From Bacillota bacterium (GTDB lineage Bacteria > Bacillota_I > Bacilli_A > RF39 > UBA660), in contig SVAU01000010.1 of assembly GCA_015059245.1 (NCBI GenBank), positions 1-60,509 on the forward strand: DNA of 60,509 nucleotides, given 5' to 3'. Under the pieces are notes generated by a model that worked only from the letters and a program-made list of their open reading frames with translations, made no database searches and was not told the origin of the DNA. A program made the translations under genes and the position numbers. This document shows, piece after piece, positions 7,625-17,600 of the stretch (positions are counted from its first letter, which is position 1; each line of letters begins with the position of its first letter).

Positions 7625-10600
7625 TTTGCTTTTTAAGTTATCCTTTGCTACTGTAAGCATTAATTTTATTCTATTTACTTGGTTAGTGTGTGATGCCCCC
7701 GGATCGTAGTCTATTGCAACTATATTAGAATCTTTATATAAAGTTCTTATCTTCTTAATTACAGATTTGCCTACGATATGATTTGGTAAACAAGCAAATG
7801 GTTGAACACATACTATATTGTTTATTCCGTCTTTAATTAATTCGACCATTTCGGCTGTTAAAAACCATCCTTCTCCTGTTTGATTTCCGGTTGATAATAT
7901 CCCATTAACATTGTTTGCTAATTCGTATATGTTACTTACATTACGATATCTAGTATCTTTTAATAGATCTCTTACTGTTTTTTCATAATAATCAATTATT
8001 TTTAATACTGCAGCACTTCCTACACTTAATTTTTTCCCTTTTTTTAATAGTTTTTCTTTTATTATATTGTTGTATGCACAGTATTTAACAAATCCCATTA
8101 ATTCTGGTACAAATACTTCTGCTCCTTCTTGTTCTAATTTTCCAACTAGATTGTCGTTACCAAAGGTATGATATTTGATTAAGATTTCACCTACAATTCC
8201 TACTTTAGGTAATTCTTTTTTTATTATAGGAATTTTATTAAATTCTTCAATTATCTTTTTACAGTTATTTTTAAATTCTTTTTGGTTTCCATCTGATAAT
8301 GATGCATAACATTTTCTATGCCATTTATTATATATTTTCTCGGTTTTGCCTTGTTCTTTTTCGTAAGGTCTGGTAGCTAATGTTAATTTCATTAATAGGT
8401 CTCCGTATACTACTGCTTGTAATACCTTATTTAATAGGTTTGGTGTCCAATGGAAGGCTTGTTCCCCTTCTAATCCTGAAAAGTTTAAGGATATTACAGG
8501 AATTTGCTCTAGGTTTGCATCTTTTAGTGCTTTCCTTATTAATCCTATATAGTTTGTAGCTCTACATCCCCCACCAGTTTGAGTAATAATTACACTTGTA
8601 TTATTTAGGTCGTATTCACCACTTTTTAATGCTGTTATTAGTTGTCCTGTTACTATGATTGCTGGATAACAAGCATCGTTATTTACATATTTTAGCCCTG
8701 TTTCTACAGTATTATCATTACTTTCTTTTAAGTATACTGCCTTGTATCCTTCGCTATTTAGGGCACTTTCAAATAATGGCATATGATATGGAGCCATGTC
8801 TGGGAATAGGATTGTATGTTCTTTATGTTCTTCTTTGAAATAGTTCTTTGTATACTCATATGTTTTATAATTTTTTTGAGTATCTCTTTTGTTCATAGAT
8901 GCTATTAATGAACGTATTCTTATCTTTGCAGCTCCTAGATTATTAATTTCATCTATTTTTATTGTTGTAAATAGTTTATTATTATTTTTTAAAATTTCTT
9001 CGGCTTGATCTGTTACTATTGCATCAAGACCACATCCAAATGAGTTTAAGTTTACTAATTCTATATTCTTATGTCTTGCTACTACATCACTAGCATGATA
9101 AATACGACTGTGGTAAGCCCATTGGTCTATTACTCTTAGTTTAGATTCTATTTTACTTAAGTGACAAATAGAGTCTTCTGTTAAAACTGCTAGGCCTAAA
9201 CTATTAATCATTGTATCTATTCCGTGGTTGATTTCTTTATCGATATGATATGGTCTACCTGCTAATACTATTGCTTTTTCGTTGTGTTCTTCGATATAAC
9301 GTAGGAATTCTTCTCCCTTATCTCTTACTTCTTGTTTAAATGTTCTTTGTTCTTCAAAGGCTGCGTTTATTGCTTCAGTAAGTTCTTTTTTTGTAAATTT
9401 ATATTCTTTGAATTCTTCTAGTTCTTGAATACGTTTAAGTAAGGCTTTTTCTTCTAAAGGTAAGAATGGATTTAAGTAATTTATTTGTTCTTGTTCTAAG
9501 TTTTCTACATTTAATTTAATTGCTTCTGAGTAACTTTGAACAATAGGACAATTATAATGATTATCACAGTTTTTAAATTCCATGTTTTCATACATGATAC
9601 ACGGATAGAAGATTGTTTTTACACCTTTTTTTATCAAATTCATGATATGTCCATGTACTAATTTCGCTGGATAACAAACTGATTCAGACGGCATTGATTC
9701 AATGCCTGTTTCATACATTGTGTGGTTTGAATGGTCTGATAATACTACTTTAAATCCTAATTTTGTAAATAATGTGAACCATAAGGGGTAGTTTTCGTAC
9801 ATGTTTAGTACTCTTGGTATACCTATTTCTCCACGTGGTGCATTTTCAAGTGGTTTATAGTTAAATAATCTATCATATTTCCATGCATACATATTTGGTA
9901 ATGTTGAATGTGAACCATTGTTTCCACTTCCTCTTTCACATCTGTTACCAGATATAAATGATTTTTTATTAAATAAATTGATTGTTAGTGCACAATGATT
10001 TTCACAGCCTTGGCATCTAGTGTTTGTTGTTTTTATTTTTAAATTTTCTATTTCTTCTTTTGTTAGTATTCCACTTTTTATATCTTGGTCTTCATATTGT
10101 TTGAAATTATTAAGTGCAATTAAAGCTACTCCGTATGCTCCCATTAAACCTGCTATATCTGGTCGAACTACTTCTTTACCAACTATGATTTCGAATGCTC
10201 TTAATATTGCATTATTTAGAAATGTTCCACCTTGTACTACTATTTTATTGCCTAGAGTATTGAAATCTCTTATTTTCATTACTTTTTGAATAGCATTTCT
10301 TATTACAGAGTATGAAAGACCTGCAAAAATGTCACAAAGAGGATATCCTTCTTTTTGTGTTTGTTTTATTTTTGAGTTCATAAATACCGTGCAACGTGAT
10401 CCTAAATCTATTGGAGATTTGGATGTAACTGCTTCATTAACAAATTCTTCTACTGTTATGTTTAGTGATTTTGCAAGTGTTTCAATAAATGAACCACAAC
10501 CTGATGAACAAGCTTCATTTAGCATTATACTATCTACTGCTCCATCTTTTATTTTGATGTATTTCATGTCTTGGCCACCAATGTCAATGATGCTTTCGAC

Positions 10601-11842
10601 ACCTGGTAAGAAGTAGTTAGCTGCCTCATAATGAGCCATTGTTTCTATTTCGCTTATATCTAGATTAAAGGCCGTTTTAATTAGTAATTCTCCATATCCA
10701 GTTGATCCTGCACTTCTGATTATGGTGTTTGTTGGTAATTTAGAATATAAGTCTAGGAGCATTCCTTTTACTGTATCTACTGGAGTTCCTTTATTACTGC
10801 AGTAATTTTCGTATAATAAATTACCTTCGTGATCTATAGCTACTACTTTTGCTGTTGTTGATCCGGCATCAATTCCTATAAAAACGTCTCCACTATAATT
10901 ATCTAATGCTTTTCTATTTACTGAATTTTTAGTGTGTCTTTTTTTGAATGTATTATATTCTTTTTTATTTACAAATAAAGGTTTTAAACTAGATGACTCT
11001 GTTTCTCTAAAATAACTTAGTTTTTTTGACATGGATAGTAAGTCTGCTGAAGTATATGTTTTTTTATCTTCATTTCCTAATATTGCTCCGATACATACAA
11101 ATAATCTGGCATCGGTTGGTGTTATTATTTCTTCTTCTTTTAAATCTAGTGTTTTTATGAATCTATCTTTTAACATAGTTAAATAGTTTAGCGGACCACC
11201 TAAGAATATAACATTCCCTTTGATTGGTTTACCGCAAGCTAAGCCACTTATTGTTTGATTAACTACTGCTTGTAGTATTGATAATGCTATGTCTTCTTTT
11301 TTAGCTCCTTCATTAAGTAAAGGTTGAATATCTGTTTTAGCGAAAACGCCGCATCGCGATGCGATAGGATATATTGTTTTTCCATTTTTGGCATATTCAT
11401 TTAAACCTTGGGTATCAGTGTTTAGTAATACTGCCATTTGATCTAGAAATGCACCTGTTCCTCCAGCACATGTTCCGTTCATTCTTTGTTCTATAGTTTG
11501 ATCAAAATATATTATTTTGGCATCTTCACCACCAAGTTCAATTGCTACGTCTGTAGATGGTGCATATTCTTTTATTGCGTTTTTGCATGCTATTACTTCT
11601 TGAATAAATGGTATATTTAAATATTTGGCTAGAGTTATGGCTCCACTGCCTGTTGATGCTAAAGTAAATTCTTTGGCTGGAAATTTTTCTGTTATTTCAG
11701 TTAGTAAGTCTTTGATTGTTTTTTTTGTATCTGAATAATGTCTTCTATATTCGTTATATAAGATTTCTTTTTTGTTGTTCATTACAACTAATTTTACTGT
11801 TGTTGAACCAACATCTATTCCTATATTTAATATATTTTTCAT
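7616..11842 (-). CDS. Giant 2-hydroxyacyl-CoA dehydratase activase-type ATPase
   Basis: 1408 residues from ATG 11842 (GAGGTGG upstream; a GTG three codons earlier lies in that site). Two ASKHA ATPase domains are in tandem: NIGIDVGSTTVKLVVM near residue 5 with GGTGAFLDQMA, and FIGIDAGSTTAKVVAI near 325 with ACSSGCGSFIETLA. These are BadF/HgdC-type activases, whose Cys residues hold a [4Fe-4S] cluster between subunits. A Cys-rich linker (CQGCENHC, then NRCERGSGNNG) follows near 655. The C-terminal half matches DUF2229 and HgdB-like regions with SESVCYPAKLVHGH and NNDACYPAIIVTGQ. Family members of this size are common in anaerobic Firmicutes; the partner reaction is unproven, possibly a double-cubane or dehydratase-like ATP-driven reduction. 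No dehydratase genes are adjacent. Confidence 0.9.
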   Translation of the reverse strand: MKNILNIGIDVGSTTVKLVVMNNKKEILYNEYRRHYSDTKKTIKDLLTEITEKFPAKEFTLASTGSGAITLAKYLNIPFIQEVIACKNAIKEYAPSTDVAIELGGEDAKIIYFDQTIEQRMNGTCAGGTGAFLDQMAVLLNTDTQGLNEYAKNGKTIYPIASRCGVFAKTDIQPLLNEGAKKEDIALSILQAVVNQTISGLACGKPIKGNVIFLGGPLNYLTMLKDRFIKTLDLKEEEIITPTDARLFVCIGAILGNEDKKTYTSADLLSMSKKLSYFRETESSSLKPLFVNKKEYNTFKKRHTKNSVNRKALDNYSGDVFIGIDAGSTTAKVVAIDHEGNLLYENYCSNKGTPVDTVKGMLLDLYSKLPTNTIIRSAGSTGYGELLIKTAFNLDISEIETMAHYEAANYFLPGVESIIDIGGQDMKYIKIKDGAVDSIMLNEACSSGCGSFIETLAKSLNITVEEFVNEAVTSKSPIDLGSRCTVFMNSKIKQTQKEGYPLCDIFAGLSYSVIRNAIQKVMKIRDFNTLGNKIVVQGGTFLNNAILRAFEIIVGKEVVRPDIAGLMGAYGVALIALNNFKQYEDQDIKSGILTKEEIENLKIKTTNTRCQGCENHCALTINLFNKKSFISGNRCERGSGNNGSHSTLPNMYAWKYDRLFNYKPLENAPRGEIGIPRVLNMYENYPLWFTLFTKLGFKVVLSDHSNHTMYETGIESMPSESVCYPAKLVHGHIMNLIKKGVKTIFYPCIMYENMEFKNCDNHYNCPIVQSYSEAIKLNVENLEQEQINYLNPFLPLEEKALLKRIQELEEFKEYKFTKKELTEAINAAFEEQRTFKQEVRDKGEEFLRYIEEHNEKAIVLAGRPYHIDKEINHGIDTMINSLGLAVLTEDSICHLSKIESKLRVIDQWAYHSRIYHASDVVARHKNIELVNLNSFGCGLDAIVTDQAEEILKNNNKLFTTIKIDEINNLGAAKIRIRSLIASMNKRDTQKNYKTYEYTKNYFKEEHKEHTILFPDMAPYHMPLFESALNSEGYKAVYLKESNDNTVETGLKYVNNDACYPAIIVTGQLITALKSGEYDLNNTSVIITQTGGGCRATNYIGLIRKALKDANLEQIPVISLNFSGLEGEQAFHWTPNLLNKVLQAVVYGDLLMKLTLATRPYEKEQGKTEKIYNKWHRKCYASLSDGNQKEFKNNCKKIIEEFNKIPIIKKELPKVGIVGEILIKYHTFGNDNLVGKLEQEGAEVFVPELMGFVKYCAYNNIIKEKLLKKGKKLSVGSAAVLKIIDYYEKTVRDLLKDTRYRNVSNIYELANNVNGILSTGNQTGEGWFLTAEMVELIKDGINNIVCVQPFACLPNHIVGKSVIKKIRTLYKDSNIVAIDYDPGASHTNQVNRIKLMLTVAKDNLKSKKN

Positions 11843-11936
11843 AAAAACCACCTCATTTTTAAATTTTAAACTTATTATTTTTTTTATTCAATAAAATAGG
11901 GAGTTTTTAATAATTATTAATTTTTTTTCATTTAAT

Positions 11937-11960
11937 AAAAGGTTTTCGCAAACCTCTTTT
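11937..11960 (-). terminator. Terminator of the 658-aa surface protein gene
   Basis: AAAAGGTTT/AAACCTCTTTT hairpin with a TCGC loop, T-rich on the minus-strand side, just after the stop codon. Confidence 0.8.
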
Positions 11961-11962
11961 TA

Positions 11963-13939
11963 TTATTTACATAACTTTTTTAGAGATATTACTCCTGCTA
12001 GTAATGCTAATAGACTTAAGCTTATGAATAAGTTTGATTCTGCTCCAGTATTTGGAGGAGTTATACCTTCTCCACTACCACCTGGACCAACATTACCAGT
12101 TGCAGCTTTTTCTCTAGTTATTTTGTATGATACTGTAGCATTAGTTATAGTTTCTTCTTTATATATATCAAATGATGCTACATAAGAAGTATAACTTTGA
12201 GTATTATTTACTCTATATGCCATTGTATGATTATATATTTTTCCAGCTAATATACTTTGTACATTGAATAGATCACGAGTAACTTTTACTCCTCCACCTT
12301 GTACTGTATAGTCGAAACCATATTTGATTTCAGTTTTATCTACATACCATAATTCAGTAGTAGTAACTAATTTATATGATAGTTTGTATACTTTACTATT
12401 AGTTAATGTACCAGTTTTTACTGTAGTACCTTCACCATTAAGTTCTAAACTGTATGAATAAATTGTTTGTCCAAATATACTTCTTGCTGTTTCTTTGAAA
12501 GTAAATTTACCAATACCTTCAATGTGTTGCTCTTCGTTATATCCTGTAACGAAACTAATTCTTTTAATTTTGTCATTATTTTCTTTAACTGATGTAGATA
12601 TTTGTTCTTTTTGTTCAGCAGTTAAAGCACTTGGTGTCCAGATAACGATTGAGTTACCTTTTTCTAATGAATAGTAACCAATTGATGTTGGAGTTATTGT
12701 ATATTTTCCTTTGTATCCAGGAACTGGTACTCCAGCAGAGATATTAGTTGCATTTTCATTAGTTTCAGTAATAGTAATATCTTCGATTGTAACACCTTGT
12801 TCTTTTAATCCTTCTTGTGTTGCTTCTAAAGCTGACTTAGCTAATTCTGCACCTGTTTTAGTGAAGAATGTTTGAGATAATTCTTTTACATCTCTTACAG
12901 TTCTTTTTTCAGGTAGACTGTAATATACTACTCTACCATCTAATTCGATACCATTTAATTGAAGTTTACCAGTTTTGTAAGCATTTTCTAATGCTTTTTT
13001 AGCTTCTTCAATAGTACCTTCGATAGTTATTCTACCTTCTTCAATAGCTTTTTCTAATTCTGCTTTAGCATCTGCTAATGCAATAGTATAAGCTAATTCT
13101 TCAGTTAATTGTCCAGGTAATGTAGTTTTATTTGTTTCTTTTTCAGAATCATCATAAATTGCTACGATTACTGCAACTTTTTCTTCATATCTTTCATCTT
13201 TTAAGAATTTGTCTGAAGCTTCTTTTGCTTCTTGATATGTTTCATATGTATCTTTACCAACTAGTTCTTTAAATGTTTTAGCATCTACTGAACCTTTTTT
13301 AACTAATACATATTCATTTTTTACTAGTTTGTATCCATCTACTTGAGGATTTAATGTTAAAACTAGTTTTACAGCATCTTCATATGTTAATTCTGCTGCT
13401 TTTCCACCAACTTCGTAAACAATAGTTTTTTGATCGTCTTTTGAAGTTGTTTCTTTAGAAATTACTTCTAAATCTTCATATTCATTTAGTGTTGCTTCAA
13501 TTTCAGCAATTTTGTCTGCACATGATGCTTCACTACATGTAACTGTGATTGTATCACCTTTAACTACTACACTTTCTTCTGAAGAAGTTATAGTTAGTTC
13601 TCCTTGTTTCCATGAATCTTCTAATTGATATTCTTCGTAGAATTTTTTAGCTTCTGCTTCAGAAGTAAATTTCTTTTCAGAAGTTACTTTTTTAGTATCA
13701 GTTACTACTACTTCGTCTTCTTCTTTTGTAATAGTAATTTCATAATCATAAACGTATTCATCATCGCTTTCGTTTAGATTATATACTTTTTGTTCTACTT
13801 CTTGTTTTAATGATTCATAGTCTTCTTTGTTGATTGTTTGTGTTTTTTCTTCATATACTTCAACTGCATCTGCAAATACATTTAATGTAGATGAGAAGAA
13901 TGTAAGTAATGCTAGAAGAATTCCACTAACTTTTTTCAT
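11963..13939 (-). CDS. Sortase-anchored surface protein, PPNTG sorting signal
   Basis: 658 residues. Signal peptide MKKVSGILLALLTFFSSTLNVFA with cleavage before DAVEV. The C-terminus shows PPNTG, a hydrophobic span (about 25 residues) and a basic tail KKLCK, the layout of a sortase substrate with Pro in place of the usual Leu. The mature part is acidic and Lys/Glu-rich, with several segments of about 60-70 residues that read like repeated small beta-alpha modules (for example KFTSEAEAKKFYEEYQ, TYETYQEAKEASDKFL). The last third is beta-rich. GGGGG lies upstream of ATG. Likely adhesin or wall protein; the sortase gene at 20264 is the obvious partner. Confidence 0.75.
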   Translation of the reverse strand: MKKVSGILLALLTFFSSTLNVFADAVEVYEEKTQTINKEDYESLKQEVEQKVYNLNESDDEYVYDYEITITKEEDEVVVTDTKKVTSEKKFTSEAEAKKFYEEYQLEDSWKQGELTITSSEESVVVKGDTITVTCSEASCADKIAEIEATLNEYEDLEVISKETTSKDDQKTIVYEVGGKAAELTYEDAVKLVLTLNPQVDGYKLVKNEYVLVKKGSVDAKTFKELVGKDTYETYQEAKEASDKFLKDERYEEKVAVIVAIYDDSEKETNKTTLPGQLTEELAYTIALADAKAELEKAIEEGRITIEGTIEEAKKALENAYKTGKLQLNGIELDGRVVYYSLPEKRTVRDVKELSQTFFTKTGAELAKSALEATQEGLKEQGVTIEDITITETNENATNISAGVPVPGYKGKYTITPTSIGYYSLEKGNSIVIWTPSALTAEQKEQISTSVKENNDKIKRISFVTGYNEEQHIEGIGKFTFKETARSIFGQTIYSYSLELNGEGTTVKTGTLTNSKVYKLSYKLVTTTELWYVDKTEIKYGFDYTVQGGGVKVTRDLFNVQSILAGKIYNHTMAYRVNNTQSYTSYVASFDIYKEETITNATVSYKITREKAATGNVGPGGSGEGITPPNTGAESNLFISLSLLALLAGVISLKKLCK

Positions 13940-13988
13940 TGTTTTTCCCCCTTACAATTATGCCCAACTTCCCTTGTTGTTGGTGGTT

Positions 13989-14015
13989 ATTTTATATATA
14001 TAAGATAAATGTCAA
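13989..14015 (-). promoter_or_regulatory. Likely promoter of the 658-aa surface protein gene
   Basis: TTGACA (14015-14010) with TAAAAT 15 nt downstream on the minus strand; the short spacer lowers confidence. Confidence 0.45.
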
Positions 14016-14041
14016 ATTTTATTATTATTTTTCACTAAAAA

Positions 14042-14062
14042 AATGGCTTTTTAGGCCATTTT
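14042..14062 (-). terminator. Terminator of maf
   Basis: AATGGC/GCCATT hairpin after the maf stop codon, with a T run on the minus strand. Confidence 0.75.
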
Positions 14063-14636
14063 ATTCGATATTTTTAAGTTTTATGTTCCAATTTCTTAAT
14101 ATTTCATATATTTTTTCTACTGGAACACCAAGTATATTGTAGTAACTTCCCTCTATTTTATTTATAAAGTTAGAACAGATTGTTTCTACTATGAATCCAG
14201 ATGCATACATAGCATCACTTTCGTTTTCTATGTAGAATTCTATATCTTCTTCATCTATATCGTTAAAAGTTACTAGTGTTTCTTGATATGTTATTATTTC
14301 TTCGTTAGTTTGTTTATTTAACATAGCTATACCTGTTATAACTTTAGATGTATTATTAGAACTATTTCTCAAGTTTTGTTTAGCTTCTTCAATAGTTTTA
14401 GGTTTTTCTACTATTTTATTATTTATTAGTACTATTGTATCTAAAGATATTATTATGTCTGTATTATAATTAGATACACTATCTAGTTTTTGTTTAGCTA
14501 TGTCTTTTACGTATTCATAAGGATCATTATAGTTTGAATGTTCTTCACAATTGGGAGATATTTGATCGTGTTTAATATGTACTGTATCTAGTATTTTATT
14601 TTTGAATTTTGATGTAGATGCTAAAGTTATTTTCAT
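14061..14636 (-). CDS. maf: Maf-family nucleotide pyrophosphatase
   Basis: 191 residues, usual length. It opens with ITLASTSKFKNKIL, a variant of the LASxSPRR motif, and keeps IISLDTIVLINNKIVEKPKTIEEA near residue 65, corresponding to the catalytic AADT-V region (ISLDTIV), and SKVITGIAML near 100. Family role: hydrolysis of non-canonical or methylated nucleoside triphosphates; older name septum formation inhibitor. The degenerate first motif (KFKN where two Arg are usual) means activity should not be assumed. It lies between two surface protein genes, each with its own terminator, so it seems monocistronic. Confidence 0.8.
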   Translation of the reverse strand: MKITLASTSKFKNKILDTVHIKHDQISPNCEEHSNYNDPYEYVKDIAKQKLDSVSNYNTDIIISLDTIVLINNKIVEKPKTIEEAKQNLRNSSNNTSKVITGIAMLNKQTNEEIITYQETLVTFNDIDEEDIEFYIENESDAMYASGFIVETICSNFINKIEGSYYNILGVPVEKIYEILRNWNIKLKNIE

Positions 14637-14665
14637 GGTATCACTCCTACTTGTATTATAGCATG

Positions 14666-14690
14666 AAAAAACTGCATTATATGCAGTTTT
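14666..14690 (-). terminator. Terminator of the VWA surface protein gene
   Basis: ACTGCAT/ATGCAGT stem (14671-14687) flanked by A and T runs; works on the minus strand after the stop at 14693. Confidence 0.8.
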
Positions 14691-14692
14691 TA

Positions 14693-17600
14693 TTATAGTT
14701 TTATAACTCTTTTAATACTTATTAATAACGCTAATAAAGAGATTAGAATTATGCTTAGAAGATTAGTGTTTGATAATGTATGAGGAGGTTTTACTGTTCC
14801 AGTACCTTCTTTTTCATATATGTATGTTACTACTATATCTTCTTCAGTATATGTACCATTTTCATTACCTTGAATTTTAGATAAGATGTATCCATCTATT
14901 TCTTTTGAATTTGTTTTATAAGTTTCTCCAACTAATCCTTTTATAGTTTCTTGATTAGCAATCACTTTATTAAATTCATCAACGTAATTTACTATTACTT
15001 TACCTGGTACTTCTAGTTTTGTTTCTTCTTTATCTGTTGTTTCTACTGGTTCTTTTATTGTATCTATTACTAATTTAGTACTAACATTATTTTCTACTAC
15101 TCTATCTGTTGCTTTTAGATTTTTGTAGTATAAAGATATTTCAATATTAATGTTAATTTTATTATTTATATTTTCGTATGTATTAACATCGTATTCTTTT
15201 GTCCATGTAATAGTTAGTTTTTCTTCGTTATAGATACCACCATTAAGTTTTGATTTATCAGCGTCTATTGGATGTGTTAGTTCATCTACTATAGTTATAG
15301 TAGCTTTTCCTATGTATTCATCAATTTCAGTATTATATACAATTGTATAATCAAAGTTATCTTTTGTATTTGTTATAACATCTTTTGTTGATTCTTTATC
15401 AACTTTGTTTTCTTTTACTTCTGCAGGTGTTTTTGTGTAGAAGTATGTTACTCTTGTAGTTCCTTCTACTATTTTTCCACTTGCGTTAGTTGGTGTTTCT
15501 TTTAATGTGTAACTATTAAATGTTTTAGCTTCAGTAGTATATGTTTCTCCCACATAATCTTCTTCTGAATATGAATGTAGTTCTTTTATCTCACCATTTT
15601 CTGCTATATAGATATATTCAACTATTAGGTTTCCTTTAATATTTGTTGGAATTACTACTTCATCTGGAGTAGTATCTTTTGTTTTACCTTCATCTGTTTT
15701 AATATATCCTGTTACACTATTAGTTATTGTTCCATTTGATGGAATATTTTTGTATCTTAAACTAATTATTTTTTGAATGCTTACATGGTGTTTTGTTCCA
15801 GTTAAATAAGTGTTTAAGTTATCTATTTTTTCTGTCCATGTAATAGTTAGTTTATCTTTATCATATGTTCCACCAGATAGTTTTGATTGCGATACATCTA
15901 TTGGATATTCTAATTGGTCTACTACTGTTACTGTAATAGTTCCACGATATTCAACAAATGCATTATAGTTAATTTCGTAGTCAACATTTTGATTCTTTGA
16001 TGTAACTTTAGTAGTACTTGAAGTTTTAGTTACTTCTTCATCTGTTAAAGATATATCTATCTTTTTATATCTATAAGTTACATTAATTGTTCCGTCAATA
16101 AAGTTACCTTTATCGTTATCTGGTAATTTTTCACTTACTAATGTGTAGCCATTTATTGTAGCTGGTTTTGTTTCGTAAGCAGTTCCTACTTTACCAGTAA
16201 TGTTTTCTGGACTTACTTCAGTTATTTCTTTACCTGTTCTATCATCTAAATGTCTTACTACTACTTTTCCGTCAATATCTATATCTGTTTCATGTTCTTC
16301 TTTTTCTACATGATCGTCACTAGTACCATCTTCGATATGTATTTCTACTGTATTAGTAAATGATTTACCATTTGCAGGAATACCAATATATACTAACTCT
16401 AAGTTTTCAATAAATGTTATTGGAATTTCTTGAGTAGGTTCAATATTTGATTCTTCAAAAATAATCCAAGTTATAGTATTGTTAGTTTCATCATAAGTAT
16501 ATTCACCACTTATTTTTGAATTATTAATATCTATTGGATAAGGTAGTTTATCTATCATTGTGATAACTACATCACCTTTGTAACCTGATATTTTAGCTTC
16601 ATAAGTTAAGTTGTATTTTACTTTTTGATCTGTAGAAGTAATACTTGTAGTACCTGTTTTTGTTAATATTGGATTTTCTGGTGTTGCTGATAATCTTTCA
16701 TAGTAATATGTTACTTCTGTAAGTTTTTCTTTTACAATACCTGTTGTATTTCCGCTATTTGATACTACTTTATATCCGTTTATTGTTAATGATTTTGTTT
16801 CGTATGATGTTCCTACTTTTACATCTTTTTCATATAAGTATGTTGAAGTATGTAATACTTTATTTGTATCTTTTTCTAGATAATTTATTTTTACATTACC
16901 TAATACATTTATAGGTACATCTTCTTTTACTTCATCACCTGTTGTAGTTTCTTTAAGAATAGTTATAGAAGGTTTTGCTTTATTTGTTAGTTTGTCATCT
17001 GAATCATTTTCTGCAGCAAATGTTTTATATTTTACTGTATAACTTAATAATTCTTCTATTTCTACTTCGTTTGTGTCAACTAATGATGTATGAATATGAT
17101 ACTTTTTAGTAAACGTAATTGTTTTATTACCATCATAAGATGCAGTCCATCCATCTGATACAGTTTCTACTTTAGATATTGGATATTCTAATGTGTCTAC
17201 TATTGTAAGAGTTACATCTCCGTCATGATTCTTAACTTTAGTACTGTAATCAATTAAATATGTAACTTCTTGGTTTGTAGATGTAATTATTGTATCTTTT
17301 AAGGCTTTTTTGATTAATGTAGGTTTTTCAGTTACTTCAGCAGGATCTTTAGTATATACGTAAGTAATTACAATTGTTCCTTCTTTTATAGTACCTTTTT
17401 CACTACCTCTTACTTCTTTAAATGTATATCCTTGGATATCTTTTTTAGATGTTTCATAACTAGTACCAATCTTTGATGTTTGTGTTGTATCAAATTTACC
17501 TTCAGCTATTGTTTTTTCTTCATTATTATCTAGGTATACATATTTTGCTTTTACTGTACCTTTTATATCTGTAGGTATTTCTTTATCATCGTAACTTGGT

